From: Heterobasidion occidentale
Taxonomy: Eukaryota; Basidiomycota; Agaricomycetes; Russulales; Bondarzewiaceae
DNA: 64,000 nt
Direction of reading: 5' to 3'
Assembly (NCBI GenBank): GCA_039111635.1
Contig: JBCAQO010000010.1
Location: forward strand, 744,001 to 808,000
Numbering within the stretch: position 1 is the first letter of the stretch; every line of letters begins with the position of its first letter. This document shows positions 21,967-32,959 of the stretch, one piece after another. A program made the position numbers and the translations under genes. The notes below the pieces were generated by a model. That model searched no databases. It was not told where the DNA came from and was given only the letters and a program-made list of their open reading frames with translations.

Positions 21967-22179
21967 TCATGTACTCTTCATTTTGATCATATGATCTGCA
22001 AGAGTCTTTCCTCTTTTAAAGCTTCCAGAAACCATTGAATAATCATCAGCTCTGCATTGGCAATAGTAGTTGTCATCGGCACATTTGAAAATAAAAATCC
22101 AGCCTTCAGGGCTTGTTAGCTCAAACCATGGTCCTGAACCATCAGACTTGGCTTTGATCTTGTAAAGGTTTGTAGACAT
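21967..22179 (-). CDS. Small unrecognised open frame
   Basis: A 70-codon minus-strand frame, starting at ATG 22,179 (MSTNLYKIKAK) and ending MIKMKST. It contains GPWFELTSPEGWIFIFKC and NYYCQCRADD. Composition is more protein-like than its surroundings and it has three Cys. No family is recognised and no intron is evident. It could be a fragment of an older gene. Call based only on composition. Confidence 0.25.
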   Translation of the reverse strand: MSTNLYKIKAKSDGSGPWFELTSPEGWIFIFKCADDNYYCQCRADDYSMVSGSFKRGKTLADHMIKMKST

Positions 22180-22278
22180 GTTATCAATGTCTGAAGCAAA
22201 AATAATTCAGCATTTAAGATCTATTTTAAGAAAAGCAAAGACTGATAAAAGTAAAATGTCTTCCACACTAGACACAGT

Positions 22279-22378
22279 GCTTAGTCAGGGGGGGTGTACC
22301 CTACCCCCCTAACTAAGCTTGCTCAGGATTTTTTTCAACTGAAGCAAGCTTAGTCAGGGGGGTAGGGCACACCCCCCT
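22279..22378. repeat. G/C-run hairpin with three nested arms
   Basis: The word gcttagtcagggggg occurs at 22,279 and again at 22,349, and its reverse complement ccccctaactaagc lies between them at about 22,305. The middle arm can therefore pair with either outer arm; the second pairing covers about 27 bases (accctacccccctaactaagcttgct with agcaagcttagtcaggggggtagggc). A related ttatgtcagggggggg occurs at 22,591. It is probably a fold-back element or the ends of tiny nested insertions. Confidence 0.5.
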
Positions 22379-22739
22379 CTCTTTCAGAGCGTGAGAACAA
22401 AACCTGATTTTTTTCGAAATTAGGATTTAAACAATGACTTATAGAATGATGGTGGTTTGAAGTTAAGAGAGAAAGTCACACATGTCACAGCTTCGAGTGT
22501 TTACATAGCAAGGAGGCTATTTGTGCTTATTTAGCTAAACATGTGATCTAGACCAGTTTATCAATAGTCCTCCTTCACATTGCAAAACCACTTATGTCAG
22601 GGGGGGGTATCTTTCTCCTTTTATGTAATGAGTCAAAATTTTGAAAATGTGCATTTCAATCATAGGATTCCATATGTGTCAACAAAGTTCAAAAATACTC
22701 AATAGGATGCGTGATATGTCAATCAACGAAGAATGACAC

Positions 22740-23591
22740 ACACCCAATAATGATGCTGCTACAATCTAAGGAGATACCAGACCGACCATTTGGAACAATC
22801 ACTATGGATTTTATTCCCAGAGTCAAATGGATATGACTCAATACATGTGGTCATAGATCGACTAACAAAGACAACAACCATCACCCCTTGCAAAAAAATG
22901 ATCAATTCTGACGGTACAGCGAAATTACTTTTAGATCACATATGGCAATAGTACAGATTACCGGACAAGATAATTTCGGACCGCTGAACACAATTAATGT
23001 CTAAGGTAGCACAGGCACTATTGGAAGAATTGGGAATCAAGTCATCCCTCAGCATGGCTTATCATCCACAGACGGATAGAGAAATGGAGCGGATGAACCA
23101 GAAATTAGAGCAATACTTTAGGGCATTTTACAGCTCTACATAGAACAACTGAGCCGAACTTATTCCTTATGCAGAATATGCCCACAACTCACACCAGCAC
23201 TCGGCTACAAAAATCTCACCGTTCGAGCTCCTCCATGAATACCAACCAAGAGACTACCCTGCAACTGTCGGAAACACAAATGTACCCACTACCAACAAAT
23301 GCCTGGAACTATTAAAAAAGGCACAGCAAGAAGCACAGGCTAGTCTAAAAATTGCAGCAGAATCTATGAAGACTCAGCACAACAAGTTTGGGGTAGAACT
23401 TCCCCCATTCAAGACAGACAATCAAGTATGGCTCAACGGAAAGAACATACACACAGATCATCCCTCAGAGAAGTTAAGGCCAAAGAGATTTGGGCCATTC
23501 AAGATCTTGGACGCCATAGGAACAGTTAACTATCCGCTGGAGTTGCCAAGGAATTGGAGGAAGATACACAATGTCTTCCATGCCTCACAGT
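22740..23591 (+). pseudogene. Integrase of gypsy copy A (fragment)
   Basis: The reading shows decayed integrase core parts (VDRLTKTTTITPCKK near 22,855; MAYHPQTDREMERMNQ-like near 23,055-23,100) and then the C-terminal part in an open frame from 23,366 ([37 protein letters not shown]). This enzyme would join element DNA to the chromosome. Several stops (for example where 'tagagaaatgg' replaces 'tgga') break it. It is cut by the inverted-repeat element right after FHASQL and continues at 26,297. Confidence 0.75.
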
Positions 23592-23593
23592 TA

Positions 23594-24550
23594 CAGCCGT
23601 TTTTAGAAAGGTTGGCACAATGCGGATTTTGGTGATGTAATCAAAATGTGCATGTGCGCGAGTTCAAAAAACTTTTTTAGTTGTATCTTGACGAGTACTG
23701 TAGCTACATAAATGAGAACAGATGCACTGTGTTCTCCTTGAAATTCTACAGGTGCAAGGCAAAAAAAATGGAGTGAAATAACCGTGTTTCAAAATTGACC
23801 AAAACACCCTCTTTTCAAAAACTTTCGAGTCATATCTAGTGATCGGCAAAGGATATCAACTAGATCTTAACGGGACACTGTTTTGTGAATGAATCCTGAG
23901 GTACAAGGATATAAATTGTCAAAAATGAGCAAAACATTGTGAGCGCAGTGGGCCTCCTCCTCGAGGGCATCTACATTCCAGCTTTCCAATCATATCTCGG
24001 GAATGGAACATGCTATTGTTAAAAACCAAAATGGACCTGAAGCAGTGAGTAACCCTTGAGGTGCAAGAGCAAAAATTGGGACAACACACTAGGAGTTCAT
24101 GACTTGAGCCTGCCCTCTCCTCCTGATACCTCTACCAGCACTTTTGGGTTATATCTCGGGAACAGCAATACCAATCGTCAAATTTTCAAGTGATCCCAAA
24201 AGAGTGAGTACCTTTTGAGATGCCAAAGCATGAATAAAGATGACGCACCAAGTTTCTGAAGATAGAGCCCACCTTCTCCTCCAGGTGTCCTGCCCACAAC
24301 TTTCCGGTCATATCTCGGCGACCCCGAGTGCTATTGTCACAAAGTAAGATGGCCACAGATACCTGAGGTGTTCTGGAGGTGAACCAGTGAGAATTAGGAT
24401 GACGCTTCTAGTGCTCCAAGTCAGAGAGACCTTTTACTGTTTTCCCTTGAGCTCGGTATTGGATGAGGATGAAGAACTGAACAAGGTGTCCATCTTGATT
24501 GGAGGAGCATCATAGGAGTAAAAAGGAGGTCTTATATAATGTCCAGATAG
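23594..24550 (+). repeat. Left terminal inverted repeat arm (957 bp)
   Basis: It pairs base for base with 25,338-26,294 in reverse complement with few mismatches. Inside each arm a pattern recurs about every 110-140 bp ('...catatctcggg.a....tgctattgtca...aaa..gtgagtaccctt.gaggtgcaa...'), so the arm is itself built from at least five degenerate tandem units. Confidence 0.88.
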
Positions 24551-25337
24551 TGACTGGTAGTATAGATAGGAGGGCCAAGAGTCGAGACGAACAAAACTCT
24601 GCAATTGGTAATACGTCAGAGTAATGGTTGAGCTTCGCTTGTTGTGTCTCACACCTCATCAATCTCCACCACCATGCGCCACTGCAAATACTCAGAGAAC
24701 TTGTGCTCAGCTGTCGTTCAAATGTCTACTCGATTAAAACCCGATGAGGTATCTGCCTTTACTGGTATTAGCAAGAGACACACCTATTGAATCTTGTCTT
24801 TCAGGAGGCAAACTGGCCATGCATGGCGTGCCCCTCACCTTGCTCTCAGAGGGCGGCGTCGTAGACTCAACATCAATGACATCCAGATGTGTGTTCAAGT
24901 CTGTTGCTTTCATGGTATCTCAATCTCTAACCTCATATTATATAGTTTTTGCGCAATATGTTGAACATTAACAACAACTATTATCTTGATAAACTTGGGG
25001 CTCTTGACAATGATGAGGACAATGAGGACGATAAAAGTGACTTGGTATGACTTGATTCTCACCTAGTCAAGTTGGGTGTACTACTCTGATTTTTTGTGGA
25101 CCAGGTACGCTTCTCCTTCTTGACCGACTGTTATTCCTGTGTACGTCGGTTGGCCATGAAGTCTTGAGCCGGATGGAAAAGGGACAGACAGAAGCTTGTT
25201 GAGCTACGCTGTCTTCAGAATGATGGACCAAAGATTAGAGACGGCGAATGACTTACGCATTCAATGAGTAGCCTTACTATTAGTAGGACCAAACCCATAT
25301 CCTTGACCAAACACCTGACTTGTGTTCATCCTTTCAC

Positions 25338-26294
25338 CTATCTGGACATCATATAAGACCTCCTTTTTACTCCTATGATGCTCCTCCAATCAAGATGGAC
25401 ACCTTGTTCAGTTCTTCATCCTCATCCAATACCGAGCTCAAGGGAAAACAGTAAAAGGTCTCTCTGACTTGGAGCACTAGAAGCGTCATTCTAATTCTCA
25501 CTGGTTCACCTCCAGAACACCTCAGGGATCTGTGGCCATCTTGCTTCGTGACGATAGCACTCGGGGTCGCCGGGATATGACCGGAAAGTTGTGGGCAGGA
25601 CACCTGGAGGAGAAGGTGGGCTCTATCTTCGGGAACTTGGTGCGTCATCTTTATTCATGCTTTGGCATCTCAAAAAGTACTCACTCTTTTGGGGATCACT
25701 TGAAAATTTGACGATTGGTATTGCTGTTCCCGAGATTATACCCAAAAGTGCTGGTAGAGGTATCAGGAGGAGAGGGCAGGCTCAAGTCATGAACTCCTAG
25801 TGTGTTGGTCCCAATTTTTGCTCTTGCACCTCAACGGTTACTCACTGCTTCAGGTCCATTTTGGTTTTTGACGATAGCATGTTCCGTTCCCGAGATATGA
25901 TCGGAAAGCTGGGGTGTAGATGCCCTCGAGGAGGAGGCCCACTGCGCTCACAATGTTTTGCTCATTTTTGACGATTTACATCCTTGCACCTCAGGATTCA
26001 TTCACAGAACAGTGTCCCGTTAAGATCTAGTTGATATCCTTTGCCGATCACTAGATATGACTCGAAAGTTTTTGAAGAGAGGGTGTTTTGGTCGATTTTG
26101 AAACACGGTTATTTCACTCCATTTTTTTGCCTTGCACCTGTAGAATTTCAAGGAGAACACAGTGCATCTGTTTTCATTCATGTAGCTACAGTACTCGTCG
26201 AGATACAACTGAAAAGTTTTTTGAACTCGCGCACATGCACATTTTGATTACATCACCAAAATCCGCATTGTGCCAATCTTTCTGAAAATGGCAG
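25338..26294 (-). repeat. Right terminal inverted repeat arm (957 bp)
   Basis: Reverse complement of the left arm. It ends at the right-hand TA copy (26,295-26,296), after which the gypsy chromodomain coding resumes with accatgtacaagg. Confidence 0.88.
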
Positions 26295-26296
26295 TA

Positions 26297-26600
26297 ACCA
26301 TGTACAAGGAGAACACCACTTACGGTCCAAACTATAGGAAGCCTTCACCCGACCTCATTGAAAGACAGGAAGAATTTGAGATCGAGAGAATTATAGCATC
26401 CCGCCGTTTTGGACGTTGGAAGACCTTGCAATACCTAGTCAAATGGAAAGGGTACCCAGAATCTGACAACTCATGAGAATCAGCGGACATGGCCAAGAAC
26501 ACAAAGGATGAAGTCAACAATTTCCACAGGAAATACCCACTAGCAGTCCAAGGCATGGAGCTGTCTACTTGGGAATTACAACTTACACTCAAAAGAAACT
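26297..26600 (+). pseudogene. Chromodomain end of gypsy A integrase
   Basis: The reading EEFEIERIIASRRFGRW, LQYLVKWKGYPESDNS is a classic chromodomain, which steers chromovirus integrases to modified histone tails. TGA follows NS at the position of the expected Trp (TGG, as in copy B at 35,945); this is a G->A change. It continues the integrase frame interrupted at 23,591. Confidence 0.85.
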
Positions 26601-28064
26601 AGATAGTGGAAATGTGCGACAGACAAATTTGGCTAAGAAAGACCTTGGCAGGGAAGAAACTACTTGATGTAAGTTTAATGGTTAAACAGGCAGAGACCGT
26701 GATATAAGAAGAAACCTTGAGACGAAAGCTGATACAGATGTCAGCAAGAAAGAAACTACTAGGCATAGGACTAACAGTTAAACAGGCAGAAACCACTATG
26801 CAGGAAGAATCCATAAGGTGCAAGTTACTCGTTCACCTAATAGGGAGGAAACTACTAGCTATGGGAGCCACGGTCACACACATACAAGCATTTAAAGTGG
26901 ATGAAGAATATAGGTGAAAGCTCAGGAAAACAAAGCTAGGAAGACGGCTCCTAGCTACTGGCATGACACCAGCAGAAATCAAGTTGGAAATCAAGAAGTC
27001 CCAACCATTGTTACCCAGTGGACAGATACTTATGCATTGATAAGGAAAGAATCTCGCCTATAATACAGAGAGTCTAAGAAAGAGCACTCAGACAAATAAA
27101 CATGGATGCGCTTGGGAAACAAAGGTGGCCCCTTCCCCCTCCTCTCGCACACCAACATATTTCTCTAGAATCAAATATAAGTCAAGGAAATCCTAGAAAT
27201 CAACATGGGCCAGGAAGAATGCGGACAAAGCAGTATCAAACTGGAGATACCACACAGTCAAGGATCTGGAGAGACAAATGACCAAGGGACTTGCTTGGAA
27301 GAAGGACTCGCTTTGTCAAAATGCCAATCAATCAAGACTATGGATCAGAAGAAGGCTTGGTCCACACACCGGAAACAGAAGACATGTCTCATCAAAATGC
27401 TGAAGAAGACTACATGGATGAAGGTTCAGATAACTCGCTGGACAGAGAAGTATACGAAGACATTATGGACCTGGACAGTATTAATAGAGAATGGAAAAAA
27501 GGAACCCTCTCCACAATCTTTGAAGAAGATGAAGAGGAAGAAGAAGAAACAAACTCAGGAATGTCCTATTTACCAACGGGACTCACCCCTTCCTCCATGC
27601 CTACAAAACAAACACCCCCCACGCTGTACACACTATATGGAAGTGGCACTTGGCGTATCTTGGCAAAAAACATCAACTGAGACAAGGACACACTTCCTTG
27701 TACCCCTAGTACCCCCAACTCTGACGAAGACATACAGGTAACCTTTGAAGATGAGAAATGCAAATATGACGTGGCCGAAGAATTAGAAGACTTATCAATC
27801 AACAACACCCCTGGACAGCTACCAGGTGCTATGGATATTGACAGTCTAAACAAACATACAGAACGGCCAGTGCTATCTATCGAGATACCACAGGAAACAG
27901 ATTACCCTACTCCTCGCTCCAGCACTATGAGCGGTGCTTCGATGGACGAAGCCCCTTGGAGAACCACCCCAACTAGCAAACTGCTATGGGAAGACGTCAA
28001 AAGTAATCTTGGCCAATTAAATACTGACCCCAATGCTATGGACACCAAAGACAATCTTGGCTGA
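26601..28064 (+). pseudogene. 3' accessory ORF of gypsy A: helical repeats then acidic domain
   Basis: After the chromodomain comes coding-like sequence outside the usual gag-pol set. At 26,600-26,990 a unit of about 33 codons is repeated four times with the core KKLLxxGLTVKQAETxxQEExxRxKL, suggesting a helical or coiled-coil repeat. From 27,291 to 28,064 the frame is very acidic (DEEEEEETNSGMSYLP, SDEDIQVTFEDEK, GAMDIDSLNKH) and is interrupted by stops. Copy B carries the same module with one fewer repeat unit. I do not recognise the product; its acidity and repeats might suit a nucleic-acid or chromatin partner, but that is a guess. Confidence 0.6.
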
Positions 28065-28706
28065 TCACCTATCGCAGAGTTAGAACCATAAATATCCAGA
28101 GAGGAACAGCAATGGCAAGAGATTCAACCCCAGCAGATTGGCCAAGCAGGACCAAATGAAGCAGGGCCTATAATAGAGAGCCCAATGCTTGGAATCTCCC
28201 CACTCTCACTTGACCACCCTCTACTTGCACCCCCCCCTCTGCAAGACAGCAAGTAGTACAACAACCCCTTGCTATACAAACCATTATATCTCTCCTATCA
28301 AATTCCAAAGGAGAATGCCTAGCAAACAGGACTCGCACATTGCTATATACAACGCAGTCAAAGTCATGCTCAAGCTTGTGCTCCACGCTCTGCACAACAT
28401 TGACACATATGCACACACGCTACCATCTGAGCCATCCCCTCAGATCTTCCCCACCAGTCCTGACTCCTCGTTATCACCATCTTTACCCTTGCTCCCTGTT
28501 CTACCCATGCCATGCCCACCAACACCGGCTAGACACTAGCCAAACCAATGTCCCAGACCATGCATCATTATGCCTTCTTTGCCTGACTCATGCCTAGTCA
28601 ATTCCCACTCTATTATGACACAGCACTACCCAACTTCTACCTTGGCCTACATGTTGCACAACCCAATCGACTATTACCCATTGCGCTGCATGTAAGGCCG
28701 AGGTTA

Positions 28707-28718
28707 GAAAGGGGGTGG
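28707..28718 (+). other. Polypurine tract of gypsy copy A
   Basis: The purine-rich run gaaagggggtgg lies immediately before the 3' LTR start tgttaagagcc. The same arrangement occurs at 39,526-39,537 in copy B. Confidence 0.7.
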
Positions 28719-29327
28719 TGTTAAGAGCCAGCTCATAACATATGATATATGATCACCTAATCATATGACACGTGGTCTATAACCAATGGATATGACCTAT
28801 ACCTGGTGACCAACCCCTTGACTTTACCAACAGACATTGAGTTATCTTATCTTATCTTTCATTTCTGATTAATGATTGACTATGTCACTGACATCATTGA
28901 TTGCATCATAAGTTATATCACTTTGATCATTGATCCTTTGATCGTTGATTGTTTGCTTCTATTTGACCATTTACTTAGAACCTTAAAGAAGCACAGACCT
29001 TCTGTGAATCATGCCCTAAAGTAGACTACATATATATGGAACGAGCTAGAGACCTGTCTCGCCAACTCGTTCACCTTTGTTACCTTACTACCTGTTCTTA
29101 CTTTTGACCTTTGGTACTAGCCACACCTTTGCTACATCATAGTCTTTGATTTCAGGCCAGACTTTTGATTGTCAATAGAACATCTGTTGAACATTGGTTT
29201 AACTTTGTCCTTGCGCTTCTATCTATCATTATCCTCAACCACTCAGTTGTCATATCAACACTGGCTATGTTTTACACAGGACTAGCAGTATTCTATCTCA
29301 ACTTTAGTGGACAGCATATCTACTGTT
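28719..29327 (+). repeat. Truncated 3' LTR of gypsy A
   Basis: It starts tgttaagagccagctcataaca and is colinear with 29,328-30,161, with a divergent section near 28,860-28,950. It stops at gcatatctactgtt, about 230 bp before the LTR end. The next base begins a complete LTR of the same family, giving a head-to-tail LTR junction. Confidence 0.85.
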
Positions 29328-30161
29328 TGTTAAGAGCCAGCTCATAACATATGATATATGATCACCTGATTATATGACACGTGGTCTATGACCAATGGAT
29401 ATGATCTATACCCGATGACCGACCCCTTGACTTTGCCAACAGACTTCAGTTATCTTATCTTATCTTATCTTCTATCCCTGATCAGCGATCACATCATCAC
29501 AGTTACCTAAACGGTTCCTGTCCCTGTTCCTGTTCCTAGTTCCTGCTTCTGCCCCAACAGTTTGTTTGTTGATTGTTTGCTTCTATTTGACCGTTTACTT
29601 GGAACCTTAAAAAAGCATAGACCTTCTGCAGATCATGCCCTAAAGTAGACTACGTATATATAAAACAAGCCAGAGATCTGTCTCGCTAGCTTGTTCACCT
29701 TTGTTACTCTCCCACCTGTTCTTACTCTTAACCTTTGGTACTGGCCATATCTCTGCTACATCATAGTCTTTGCCATTAGGCCAGACCTTTGATTGTCAAT
29801 AGAACATCTGATTAAACATTGATTTAACTTGCCCTTGCACTTTTCTCTATCATCATCCTCAACCACTCAGTTGTCATATCAATACTAGCTGAGTTCTACA
29901 CAGAACTAGCATTATTCTATCTCAACTTTAGTGGGCAGCATATCTACTGTCACCCAGGCCCGTATCAGGTTGTACCCTTGCATCTATGAGAAGACCTTTG
30001 TGCCTTCTTGGAGACATGATACTATCACGGGTCTCTTGTGCATTCCAAGTTACACATACAATTAGCTACTGGTGCTTTCATCGGGCGCACTTGGATTTGG
30101 CACATCCCTCAGTGACTCAGAAGCCTCCTAGAACATTACGTGCGAAGACCAGGTCTTAACA
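29328..30161 (+). repeat. 5' LTR of gypsy B
   Basis: 834 bp, from tgttaagagc to aggtcttaaca. It matches the reassembled 3' LTR (39,538-39,594 plus 40,435-41,217). The sequence just inside (cttgaacgcgctcacc) is not a standard TGG-type tRNA primer site, as is also true for gypsy element C, so priming may be unusual. Confidence 0.88.
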
Positions 30162-30429
30162 CTTGAACGCGCTCACCTGCCCCTGCCTCACTTTGGACAG
30201 CCTACCTCTTCTGAATACCAAAATCATTGGTGTTATTACCTTCCAATTATACAAAGGCAATTTACGCTGAACACACACCCTCTCTATCACCCTTGTAGCA
30301 GAACCACCCAAGGTCATTAGCAGTGCGCTTAACCAAATCACCGACAGTTTGTTCAAACCGCTACTTTACCAACCCCCGTACCAATACCTACTTGAAAGAG
30401 ATGGATATGTTATGTTCCCCATCTCTATC

Positions 30430-30990
30430 CGGATCACACTTTATTACTCCAACCTTCCCTAGCCAGTGAAGATGAGTACCACCAAGACCCCAGAACTAGA
30501 ACCCCCGGACAAAGTCTTTCAGCTGCCCAGCGTACCGGATTGAAAGTCATCCAAAGAAACAGAAACTGGGTCCAGTACATGCAGATGTTTGGGGCAGTTG
30601 CCCTCCCAGCTAAAGTGGACGACTAACTCAAAAAGAAATATTGCCTGAGGGGGCTCAGGAAAGAACTCGCTGTACGAGTCCTTCAAGAAGGAGTATCACA
30701 TCGCTTTGAATAGCTCAAACAGGGAAGCACGCAGAGTCAATGGAAACAGAAGCTGTTTAAGAAGCCTACAGACTAATCCTATTGCCATACCAAGGAAGGA
30801 AAAGAAGACGCAAAGGTACTGACAATTATATTTGTTTTAGTCGCAGTGAACTAGGACACTGGGCAAGGGACTTCCCAAACCAAAGAAACAAGAAGCCAAA
30901 GAAGACCCTATGGGAAAGGATGCAGGGAACCACGGAGTGGAACTGATACCAGGCCAAGAAGCTCACAGAAGCTTCAGAGATCCAGCGTCT
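30430..30990 (+). pseudogene. Gag remnant of gypsy B
   Basis: Short gag-like stretches are recognisable in different frames, ending with a degenerate zinc knuckle reading CFSRSELGHWARDFPN near 30,835-30,885. Its last Cys has become Phe and its first Cys falls behind a stop. Numerous stops and shifts are present. It would have been the structural protein. Confidence 0.55.
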
Positions 30991-31021
30991 CTTAGAACAG
31001 ATCCCAGATAGACACCAGCCA

Positions 31022-31390
31022 ATGCCTATTCCGACAAGCAATCGGTTCTCACCAATCGCACATCTGTGCAGAAAAGTTGTAGTCAAAGAAGATCCTAAAC
31101 CAGCCATCTCAATCTCTTCAATCTCCCAGATTGTGAAAATGGGTGCACCATCACTTCAGATTGAAGTAGACCTCATAGGATCCAACAAGATGGCAAGGAC
31201 CTCCACATTAATTGACAGCGGAGCAACCGGCAATTTTATTAATTGCCGGTTTATAGAGGAACATCAAGTCACAACTATTCCCACTCGACCCATCCCCATA
31301 AATCATGTGGGAGGAAAACAGGATAGAGGCCGAGGGCTATCAGCATTGGAATTACAGCATCCCATCACAAAAGGTGGGAATACCTAGGAC
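31022..31390 (+). pseudogene. Aspartic protease of gypsy B
   Basis: A 121-codon frame holds SLQIEVDLIGSNKMARTSTLIDSGATGNFINC. The DSGATG motif is the retropepsin active site used to cut the polyprotein. It is followed by a spacer region read in other frames to 31,913, where a short repeated phrase (LGxCMK/MRKxKLQPWG) is seen. Confidence 0.75.
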
Positions 31391-31905
31391 AGGCCGAAAA
31401 GTGGGAAACACCACAGTACCACATTCGCGGACAATACCTAAAAGTCCGGGGTTCATGACCCAAAGGTTGAATGCACATCTTTGTGCTCAGGCTAAACAAA
31501 TGGATGCCCCCACATGGGCCGAAGAAAATGCAACAAAAGATGGTGGCGGCAATCCTGCACTTTCCTCCACGGACCTAGACAAGGATGGAGTATACCTTGT
31601 CAGGTATTTAGAAAGAGGAGCTTTAGAAGCACTGGAACTATACAACGACTCCAAGGAAGGAGTGGACATTCACAGAGCTGAAACCCAGGAAAAGTCACAG
31701 CCTTGGGGCATGCGCAAAGAAAAGTTGCGACCTTGGAGTATGCGCAAAAATAAATTGCAGCCCAGAGGCACCGTGAAGACAAGGAAAATGAGTTGCTGCC
31801 TTGGGGCATGCATGAAGAATTTAAGAACAAGTCACGACCTAGGGGCAAGCACGAAGACCTGCTCAGGCCAGAACCAAAGAAACAAACCAAGCATACTAAT
31901 TCATA

Positions 31906-32959
31906 GTGCTTAGCAGAAGAAGCCACAAAAGGAAAGCAGGAGTTATCATTCGAAGAAATCATACCAAAGGAATATTGGGACTACAAAGAAGTATTCACCA
32001 GACAACCCAAAGGACGGCTCCCACCGGAAAGACTATGGGACCATCACATCAACATCAAGGAGGGCATGGAGCATTCACTACGCCCTAAACTCTACAGTCT
32101 AAGTCCTGTCAAACAAGCCAAGCTCAAGAAATTTATAGAAGAAAATCTGGCCAAAGGATTCATCAGGGAATCCAAGTCGCACATAGCATCACCCTTTTTT
32201 TTTGTCAAAAAGAAGAATGGAAAACTGCGGCCAGTCATGGATTATCACTAGTTAAATGAAATAACCGTGAAGAACAAGTACCCCCTGTCAATAATCCAGG
32301 AACTTTTAGACCTACTCAAAAATGTGGAATACCTTGCGCTCATGGATGTTGACACAGGTTTCAACAACATCAAGATGTTCGAGAAGGATATTCACAAGGC
32401 AGCATTCCTAACAAATCTAGGCATGTACAAACCCCTTGTCATGTACTTCAGATTAACAAACTTGCCAGCAACCTTCCAAACAATGATGAACTTGCTCTTC
32501 AAGGACCTCATCTACTCGGGGAAGGTCGCGATCTACATGGATGACATCTTGGTATTCACCAAGACCATGGTAGAACACATCCAAGTCGTACAACAGGTCC
32601 TTCAGATATTAAAGGACAATGACCTCTACCTACAACCATCAAAATGCCATTTCTACAAAAACAAATTGACATACTTGGGGTACGTCATCTCGCACGGACA
32701 TCTGGAAATGGACCCAGTCAAGGTAGAAGGAATTGTGCAGTGGCCAACGCCCACCTACGTAAAAGAAGTTCAATCATTCCTCAGATTTTGCAACTTTTAC
32801 CACAGGTTTATAAAAGACTACTTGAAGGTAGCAAGACCGCTATTTGAGCTAACACAAAAGGAACACGCCTGGGTACGGACCCCAGGATGTGAGCAGGCCC
32901 TCAAACAACTTAGGAAGGCATTTACCAAGTCACCTGTACTAATCATGCTGAATATATAA
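31906..32959 (+). pseudogene. Reverse transcriptase of gypsy B
   Basis: Two open stretches, 31,906-32,251 and 32,267-32,959, are separated by a TAG where Gln (CAG) is expected (DYH-stop-LNEITV). Motifs: FFVKKKNGKLRPVMDY, ALMDVDTGFNNIKM, NLPATFQTMMN, AIYMDDILVFTKT (catalytic YMDD), LQPSKCHFYKNKLTYLGYVIS. A TAA follows MLNI where CAA is expected, before RNase H. Both stops fit C->T changes. Confidence 0.88.

Larger units (their letters stand above)
23594..26294. mobile_element. 2.7-kb element with 957-bp terminal inverted repeats and TA duplication
   Basis: The left arm at 23,594-24,550 is the near-perfect reverse complement of the right arm at 25,338-26,294; both are 957 bp. The outer ends read cagccgttttta and, on the other strand, ctgccattttca. 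The element sits exactly between two TA dinucleotides (23,592-23,593 and 26,295-26,296). The related gypsy copy B, at about 35,753-35,775, shows the uninterrupted site (gcggttaactatgtac). TA duplications are typical of the Tc1/mariner group. The 787-bp middle has no transposase, only a 75-codon frame of unknown nature, so it is non-autonomous. The class assignment is inferred. Confidence 0.88.
22700..29327 (+). mobile_element. Ty3/gypsy chromodomain retrotransposon, copy A (5'-truncated)
   Basis: From about 22,700 the sequence follows copy B (33,870 onward): integrase core, integrase C-terminus, chromodomain, a 3' accessory ORF region, polypurine tract (gaaagggggtgg at 28,707-28,718) and the start of a 3' LTR. 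Everything upstream of the integrase core is missing. A 2.7-kb inverted-repeat element interrupts it at 23,594-26,294. The 3' LTR stops at 29,327 where copy B begins. Confidence 0.85.
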
